64,000 bases of DNA, taken from the NCBI GenBank assembly GCA_016212085.1, contig JACRHL010000010.1:1-64000 (forward strand). The letters run 5' to 3'. The stretch is from Nitrospirota bacterium. Its GTDB lineage: Bacteria; Nitrospirota; JACRHL01. Under the pieces are notes generated by a model that had not been told where the DNA came from, ran no database searches, and saw nothing but the letters and a program-made list of their open reading frames with translations. The first letter of the stretch is position 1; every line of letters starts with the position of its first letter. Position numbers and translations under genes: made by a program. Below are positions 58,995 through 64,000 of the stretch, one piece after another.

Positions 58995-61556
58995 ATGGTG
59001 CGTTGCGGTTGGATGGGGCGCCTTGCCCTGTGCGCGGCCTTCGGGCTCCTTTCGGCCTGTAGCGGCGGCGGTTCCAGCGGTGGCGGCCAGACGTCCGACA
59101 CCACCCCGCCCGACGCCCCCACGGCCCTTGCCGCCGCCGACGTGCCGGGCGACCAGGGCGGCGCCATCGCCCTGTCGTGGACCCCCTCCGCCAGCGTCGA
59201 CGTGGTCGCGCAGCACCTGTACCGGGGCACCACCGCCGGCGTGTACGGCGCGGCTCCCGTCGCCATCATCGACAACAACAGCACCGGCAGCTTCACCGAT
59301 CCGGCCGCCATCAACGGTGCCCCCTACCACTACGTGGTGCGCGCCTTCGACGGGGTGAACGAATCGGCAGACAGCGCCGCCGCCAGCGCCGCCGCCCACG
59401 ACAACATGGCCCCCTTCCGCCCCACGGGGCTGACGGCGCAGGACAGCGCCGCCGACCAGGGCGGGCGCGTCACCCTCACCTGGACCCCCTCGTCCAGCGC
59501 CGACGTGACCGCCCAGCGCATCTACCGGGGCACCGCCCTGGGCAGCTACGGCGCGGTGCCGGTGGCCGAGATCCCCGGCAACGCCGCGGGCACCTATACC
59601 GACGGCGGGCTGACTGGCGGGGTTACGTATTATTACGTGGTGCGCGCCTTCGACGGCGAGAACCAGTCCCCCGCCAGCGGCGCCGCCACCGCCGCTCCGC
59701 TGGACAACGTGCCCCCCGCCGCCCCCACGGCCCTTGCCGCTGCCGACACGCCGGGCGACAACGGCACCGCCATCGACCTGTCCTGGACCCCCTCCGCCAG
59801 CGCCGACGTGACCGCCCAGCGCGTCTACCGGGGCACGCAGAGCGGCGTGTACGGCGCCACCCCGGTGGCCACCCTGGGCGTGGCCGACGCGGGCTTCACC
59901 GACACCGGCCTTGCGGTGGGCGTCACCTACCATTACGTGGTGCGCGCGTTCGACGGCACGTCCGTGTCGGGCCCCTCCATCGAGGCCGCCGCCACCACCG
60001 CCGACAACACGCCCCCCGCCGCCCCCACGGGCCTTGCGGCGGTGGACACGCCCGCTGACGGCGGCGGCAGCATCGACCTGACCTGGACCCCCTCCGCCAG
60101 CGCCGACGCGGTGGGTCAGCGCATCTACCGGGGCACCCAGGCCGGGGTGTACGGCGTCAACCCCATCGCGACCATCGCCAACAACGCCGCCGGTACCTAT
60201 ACGGACACGGGCCCGGTGACCGGCCAGACCTACTTCTACGTGGTGCGCGCCTTCGACGGCACCCGCGAGTCCGCCAACAGCGGCACCGCCAGCGCCCAGC
60301 CGCTGGACAACCTGGGCATCGGCGCGTGGGGCCTGAACAGGGATATGGCCAGCGCCGTCAGCGCCACCGGCACCCGCGCCGGGGCCGACGGCGGCGGCAA
60401 TCGCCACCTGCTGTGGGAGGCCTTCGACGGCACCGAGAGCGACGTGTTCGCCGCCCGCTACGACGCCGCCTCGGGCACCTGGGACGGCGCCACCCCCTTG
60501 AGCGTGGGCGCGGGCGACGCGGGTTTGGCCCAACTGACCGTGAGCGCCCCGGGCCGCGCCCTGGCCGCCTGGGTCCAGGCGGACCCGGCGGGCACCGGTC
60601 CCGACCGGGTGCTGGCCGCCGGGTTCGACCCGTCCACGGCCACCTGGGGTGCGCCCGTCACCCTGTCCACCGGCCCCGGCAACGCGGCCTCGGTGCGGGT
60701 GGCCCTGGCGCCGGGGGGGAACGGCGTGGCCGTGTGGCGCGCGCTGAACGGCAACACCTTCGCCGTGTTCGCCGCCCACCTGGATGGCCCCAGCGGCACC
60801 TGGAGCGCCCCCCTGCGCATCGACCACATGGCGCAGGACGCGGCCACCCCGCGCGTGGCGGCGGACGGGCAGGGCAACCTGGTGGCCCAGTGGTCCCAGG
60901 GCGGCATCCTCTACACCGCCCGCTACGACGCCGCCACCGCCACCTGGGCCCCGGCGGACCAGCTTTCCGGCCTGGCGGCGGGCACCGCCTCCGACCACCG
61001 CCACGGCTTCGACCAGGCGGGCAACCTCACGGCCATCTGGGTGCAGGGCAACGCCGACCTGTCCCTCTACGCCGCGCGCATGGACGTGACGGGCGCCTGG
61101 ACCGCCCCGGCGCCCATCGAGGCCCTGCCCGGCACGCCGTCCTTCCCCGAGCTGGGGGTGGACGCGGCGGGCAACGCCCTGCTCCTGTTCACCCAGCCGG
61201 GCGCCATGGGCGAGGACGTGTACGCCCTGCGCCACGACGCGGCCACCGCCACCTGGGAAGCGCCGCTGCGGCTGGACGCGGGCGCCGCCTTCCCCGGCCG
61301 CCCGGCCCTGAGCGTGGCGCCGGACGGCACCGCCTTCGGCCTGTGGCACCGGGGCACCGGCAACACCGGCCGCATCGCCGCCACCCGCTACGACGCCGCC
61401 ACCAACCTGTGGAGCGCCACCCAGGCGGTGCTCGACACGGGCAACGTGGAAGGCCCGGCGGTGGCCATCGCGCCCGACGGCCACGCCATCGCAGCCTGGA
61501 CCCGGCAGGATCCCAATACCACGTCCGTGACGGTCAAGGCATCGTTGTTCCAGTAG
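58995..61556 (+). CDS. FN3-repeat surface lipoprotein with beta-propeller-like C-terminus
   Basis: An 853-residue lipoprotein (signal peptide LALCAAFGLLSAC, lipobox Cys 22, then a Gly/Ser linker). Four fibronectin-type-III domains of about 105 residues follow (each begins PP-AP-TxL, has SWTPSASADV and ends YHYVVRAFDG). The C-terminal 420 residues have repeated strands such as ARYDAASGTWDGATPLS, as in sialidase-like or Kelch-like propellers. It is probably exposed on the outer membrane and binds polymers or proteins. The FN3 units are very alike at DNA level, so their number may vary. ATG 58995 is the first in frame. Confidence 0.85.
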   Translation: MVRCGWMGRLALCAAFGLLSACSGGGSSGGGQTSDTTPPDAPTALAAADVPGDQGGAIALSWTPSASVDVVAQHLYRGTTAGVYGAAPVAIIDNNSTGSFTDPAAINGAPYHYVVRAFDGVNESADSAAASAAAHDNMAPFRPTGLTAQDSAADQGGRVTLTWTPSSSADVTAQRIYRGTALGSYGAVPVAEIPGNAAGTYTDGGLTGGVTYYYVVRAFDGENQSPASGAATAAPLDNVPPAAPTALAAADTPGDNGTAIDLSWTPSASADVTAQRVYRGTQSGVYGATPVATLGVADAGFTDTGLAVGVTYHYVVRAFDGTSVSGPSIEAAATTADNTPPAAPTGLAAVDTPADGGGSIDLTWTPSASADAVGQRIYRGTQAGVYGVNPIATIANNAAGTYTDTGPVTGQTYFYVVRAFDGTRESANSGTASAQPLDNLGIGAWGLNRDMASAVSATGTRAGADGGGNRHLLWEAFDGTESDVFAARYDAASGTWDGATPLSVGAGDAGLAQLTVSAPGRALAAWVQADPAGTGPDRVLAAGFDPSTATWGAPVTLSTGPGNAASVRVALAPGGNGVAVWRALNGNTFAVFAAHLDGPSGTWSAPLRIDHMAQDAATPRVAADGQGNLVAQWSQGGILYTARYDAATATWAPADQLSGLAAGTASDHRHGFDQAGNLTAIWVQGNADLSLYAARMDVTGAWTAPAPIEALPGTPSFPELGVDAAGNALLLFTQPGAMGEDVYALRHDAATATWEAPLRLDAGAAFPGRPALSVAPDGTAFGLWHRGTGNTGRIAATRYDAATNLWSATQAVLDTGNVEGPAVAIAPDGHAIAAWTRQDPNTTSVTVKASLFQ

Positions 61557-61575
61557 CACGGGCGCCGTTTGGGAT

Positions 61576-61657
61576 GGGCACCGGCCACGGCTTTTCCGCC
61601 GGAGCCTGCGTTGTCGCTTCAAAACCGATCCTCGACATAGCGCTGCTATGCCTGCGG
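61576..61657. repeat. 82-bp dispersed repeat R2, copy B
   Basis: It matches 24365-24446 with about seven differences. Like copy A it lies just after a plus-strand gene (stop at 61554-61556). Its GHGFSAG-coding frame has no start codon of its own. Confidence 0.85.
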
Positions 61658-61750
61658 TGGCTTTGTCGTTCCGCCTTGGCTCGCGAAAAAATCGGAGGCC
61701 TACGTGGGTTTTGGAGGGGGAGGGCGCGTAACCCCTGGTGATCCGGCCAC

Positions 61751-61838
61751 CGTTGGCGCTGAATGCAATGAAGCCCAACACCCCGGTGGGCCGTGGCAGG
61801 CTGCGGGGGCGTTGGGCTTCGCTCCGCTCTGCCCAACG
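61751..61838. repeat. Palindromic repeat R4, unit 4
   Basis: The left arm is CGTTGGCGCTGAATGCAATG followed by AAGCCCAAC. The right arm is GTTGGGCTTCGCTCCGCTC and ends in TGCCCAACG. Same orientation as units 1 and 2. Confidence 0.82.
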
Positions 61839-61900
61839 GCCCTATATGGGGTGGATGGAGGGGCGGGGAGGGCACACAAATCCGAGTGATTCGGCCACCT

Positions 61901-62000
61901 CGTAGGTTGCGGCTGAATGCAATGAAGCCCAACTCGCCCACCGCCCAGCCACGCCCCCGGCCAGGTGGATGTTGGGCTTCGGCGCTCTGCCCAATCTATG
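61901..62000. repeat. Palindromic repeat R4, unit 5
   Basis: The left arm begins CGTAGGTTGCGGCTGAATGC and the right arm ends GCTCTGCCCAATCTATG. The last 18 bases (61984-62001) are perfectly inverted at 62797-62814, on the other side of the following gene. Confidence 0.85.
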
Positions 62001-62028
62001 GGCTCCCCTTGCTGTTTGGATTCCGGTC

Positions 62029-62802
62029 ATGAACGATCCGCATGTTGAAAAGCTGACCTACCATGTTACCCACGGTGATGGCGTCCAATACAACAACCCG
62101 CCTCTGTTGGAGTGGGAAAACGGCATCTTCTCGGTCCGTGCTGTGGATGGTGAGGTTGTTGTCACCATGAAGGTCCACTGTGTGGACGAGGGCTTGGCCA
62201 GATCAGAGGTGGAGCCGACGTTGCAGGCATGGCAAATATACGCTGGCCTGGAATTTGGGGTTGGCGCCTTCGATCTTGAGTTTCAGCATTCGAAAATCAT
62301 CGATCGTGCTCCTGCGCCAGGGCAGGTTGTCCGCGTTTCTGAGGCAAGCGTAACCGCTTGTGATGGCAAGGTCCGGATAGTCCGAGGGTTCGATCATTAC
62401 CCTGCACCACCGACCCACTTTGTGATGACACCTGAAGTCGAGGCGATGTACACGCTATATGCCCTTTTCCGTAAGGGTAAGGCGCGTCTTTCGGATGTCG
62501 CGTATTATTGCCTGACAGTGGTTGAACGGGAATTTTGCGCTGAGAAGAAGAAGTGCCGTGAGCAGGCTGCCAGGGCTTTGAACATAAGCACATCGGTTTT
62601 AACTAACATATCAAAGTTAGCTAGCAATAACAGAGGTGGACCCAAAGAGTGCCGAAAGTGGCCCGGTGGTACACCCTACACAAATGATGAAAAGCGGTGG
62701 CTCGATACGGCTGTGAAAGCCCTCATCCGCCGGGTTGGCGAGCACGCTGCCGGGGTGCCGGACCTTCCGCAAATCACGATGGATCTGCCACTCAAACCAT
62801 AG
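62029..62802 (+). CDS. AT-richer orphan gene bracketed by inverted repeats
   Basis: A 257-residue soluble protein of no recognised family. The N-terminal half looks beta-rich (YHVTHGDGVQYNNPPLLEWE; GIFSVRAVDGEVVVTMKVHC) and the C-terminal half helical (LYALFRKGKARLSDVAYYCL; Lys/Cys-rich EFCAEKKKCREQ; ALNISTSVLTNISKLASNN). Codon use is plainly different from its neighbours, with many A/T-ending codons. ATG 62029 is chosen as the first after repeat unit 5; ATG 61969 lies inside the repeat. The stop codon lies inside repeat unit 6. A gene brought in by transfer and held between repeats is the simplest reading. Confidence 0.75.
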   Translation: MNDPHVEKLTYHVTHGDGVQYNNPPLLEWENGIFSVRAVDGEVVVTMKVHCVDEGLARSEVEPTLQAWQIYAGLEFGVGAFDLEFQHSKIIDRAPAPGQVVRVSEASVTACDGKVRIVRGFDHYPAPPTHFVMTPEVEAMYTLYALFRKGKARLSDVAYYCLTVVEREFCAEKKKCREQAARALNISTSVLTNISKLASNNRGGPKECRKWPGGTPYTNDEKRWLDTAVKALIRRVGEHAAGVPDLPQITMDLPLKP

Positions 62803-62890
62803 ATTGGGCAGAGCCCCGCGACGCCCGACACCTTCCCGTCATGGGGCGCTGGCCACCAGGGTGTTGCGCTTCATTTCATTCGCCCCAACC
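62799..62890. repeat. Palindromic repeat R4, unit 6, arms exchanged
   Basis: It begins ATAGATTGGGCAGAGCCCCG, overlapping the stop codon of the orphan gene, and ends with TTGCGCTTCATTTCATTCGC and CCCAAC. The arm order is that of unit 3, inverted relative to unit 5. The arms are more worn than in other units. Confidence 0.75.
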
Positions 62891-62970
62891 CGCCATGCCG
62901 GACCCCCACCCACGCCCCCACGAACACCACCGCCGCCATGCCCGCCCGGCCACCCATCCCCGGCGCCGCC

Positions 62971-63141
62971 CCCCACAATCCAATGGTCCGCCGTCCGCGC
63001 GGTGGCCTGATCAGTTAATCCATCCGCCGATGATCCGCTGCGATCACGCCGGCCGCAGGTCCGGGTCGCGCGCCATCATCCAAATGGGCTATGTCCGCAC
63101 GGTGGCCTGATCCGGCCATCCATCCGCCGGTTGTCCGCCCG
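62971..63141. repeat. Dispersed repeat R3, two further copies
   Basis: Units at 62971-63040 and 63068-63141 share GCGCGGTGGCCTGATC (or GCACGGTGGCCTGATC) and CCATCCGCCGG with the pair at 29577-29737. The second unit ends at the stop of the 63143 gene, so the pair lies between convergent genes. Confidence 0.7.
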
Positions 63142-63142
63142 A

Positions 63143-64000
63143 TTACAGGGAGCAGGCCTTGCCCCAGGCGGTGGCCACGTCGTAGAGGCGGAGCATGTAG
63201 CCGCCGGCGCCGTGGATGGTGATCTTCTGGTTGGCACCGGAGGAGAAGGTGTAGATGTTGAAGGCCTTGTGCAACGGGTCGGTGGTGTTCACCCGCAGGT
63301 TGGCGGCGTCGAAGTTGTTGATGGTGGTCTTCACGCTGGCCTGGGCCACGCGCTCGCCCATCTTCTCGCGGGTGCCCGCGTAGGTGAGGGCGGTGCGGTC
63401 CACGCTGTAGCCGCCGTCGCTGGAGAAGGAAAGCTGGCAGGGGCCGGGCCCGGCCTGGGCGCGCTGGCGGATGTCGGCGGTCAGGCGGAACACGTAGCGC
63501 TGGCCGGGGTTGCCGTCCACCGCCTGGGCCTCGGAGTCGAAGCGGAAGTCGGCGACCAGGGCGGCGAACTCGCGCCCCAGGGCGGCCTGCCGCTCCAGCA
63601 GCACGGGATCGGGCCGGGCGGGCTCGGGGGGGGCTTGCGGCGCCTGCTCCGCCGGTTGCGCCTGGCCCTGCCGGCGCTCCGCTTCACCGGCCATGCGCTC
63701 CAGGGCGGATTGCCGGGCCTGCTCCTCCAGCGTGGCCTGACGGAAGGCGGCGTCGCGCTGGACGCGCTCGGTCTCCTGCTGGGCGCGGGCGGCGGCGGCG
63801 CGGCGCGCCTCGGCCTCGCGGCTCTGGTCGGACAGGTTGGCGGCGGCGTCCTCCGCGTCCACCAGCAGGGCCAGGGCTTCCTGGTAGTGCTTGCCCTGCC
63901 TGCCCACGGTGGAAAGGTACTGGGTGACGTAGCGCGAGGCGGTTTCGTACTCGTGCAACTGGTAGTGCACCATGGCGCGGGTGTAGTCGAAGCTCTCGTC
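63143..64000 (-). CDS. Hypothetical protein with TPR-like and coiled-coil parts, 5' end outside window
   Basis: The frame is open to the right edge, so only the C-terminal 285 residues are seen. The first 40 residues look like the end of TPR repeats (DESFDYTRAMVHYQLHEYET). A coiled coil rich in Ala, Glu, Arg and Gln follows (EARRAAAARAQQETERVQRD), then a Pro-rich linker (PAEQAPQAPPEPARP). The C-terminal 130 residues look beta-rich (GQRYVFRLTADIRQ; LSFSSDGGYSVDRT; NIYTFSSGANQKITIHGA). Cys residues near the end (AWGKACSL) might form a disulfide with the one in PGPCQLSF. I recognise no family. Confidence 0.78.
   Translation of the reverse strand, partial: DESFDYTRAMVHYQLHEYETASRYVTQYLSTVGRQGKHYQEALALLVDAEDAAANLSDQSREAEARRAAAARAQQETERVQRDAAFRQATLEEQARQSALERMAGEAERRQGQAQPAEQAPQAPPEPARPDPVLLERQAALGREFAALVADFRFDSEAQAVDGNPGQRYVFRLTADIRQRAQAGPGPCQLSFSSDGGYSVDRTALTYAGTREKMGERVAQASVKTTINNFDAANLRVNTTDPLHKAFNIYTFSSGANQKITIHGAGGYMLRLYDVATAWGKACSL

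Noticed and set aside
58971-61781. A 936-codon minus-strand frame opposite the FN3 lipoprotein
   Set aside because: Low-complexity shadow of the repeated FN3 units; the plus strand has signal peptide, lipobox and domains.

Overview
The window comes from a GC-rich, Gram-negative bacterium, most likely a gammaproteobacterium. The grounds are the many lipoproteins with lipoboxes, an outer-membrane porin, MscS, BI-1/YccA, a diheme cytochrome c, BrnTA and Mu-like and P22/N4-like phage genes. The genus cannot be named from this sequence. Most of the window is accessory DNA: defence systems, phage remnants, toxin-antitoxin genes and several families of dispersed repeats, with patches of ordinary envelope and metabolic genes between them.

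Left part (1-10300). A CRISPR array runs off the left edge and is transcribed leftward. It lies behind a leader and a complete type III-B operon, cmr1-cmr2-cmr3-cmr4-cmr5-cmr6-csx16, all on the minus strand. Cmr2 keeps its GGDD cyclase motif but lacks the N-terminal HD nuclease domain, so the complex should cut target RNA (Cmr4 D26 is present) and make cyclic oligoadenylate. csx16, a proposed ring nuclease, fits this. Two unrecognised genes lie between csx16 and the leader: a two-helix membrane protein and a 96-residue protein. No CARF effector is visible, so these two are the best candidates for a new effector module. No cas1, cas2 or cas6 is in the window. Next comes an operon of a 1218-residue lipoprotein and an endonuclease/exonuclease/phosphatase-fold protein.

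Middle left (14000-23600). A 1253-residue STAND NTPase with an N-terminal PD-(D/E)xK-like domain (Avs-like defence architecture) faces a Mu-like early operon: MuA, MuB, a winged-helix protein and an unknown protein, with a divergent repressor. MuA is split by one in-frame UAG codon. A candidate Mu-type end with three similar sites lies beyond the repressor.

Middle (23600-42000). BI-1, Fic, DUF2721, a cupin-like protein, a Sel1 lipoprotein, a 2Fe-2S ferredoxin, pentapeptide proteins, a porin with twin phosphate-binding-like proteins, MscS, BrnTA, a methyltransferase, a patatin, a TPR protein and a PDZ/M48 lipoprotein. A small non-autonomous element (143 or 164 bp, 17-bp terminal inverted repeats, 4-bp target duplications) is present four times. 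One copy sits in frame inside the signal peptide of the Sel1 lipoprotein, and paired changes in its arms show that folding is conserved.

Right part (42000-64000). A minus-strand podovirus-like block runs from scaffold and N4-gp56-type capsid through adaptor, tail fibre, esterase, stabilisation and ejection proteins. It lacks terminase and portal and ends in a tandem array of palindromic repeats. Then follow a pentapeptide-TIR protein, a membrane protein with a diheme cytochrome c, an EamA transporter, an FN3 lipoprotein, an AT-richer orphan gene bracketed by 18-bp inverted repeats, and the 3' part of a gene cut by the window edge.
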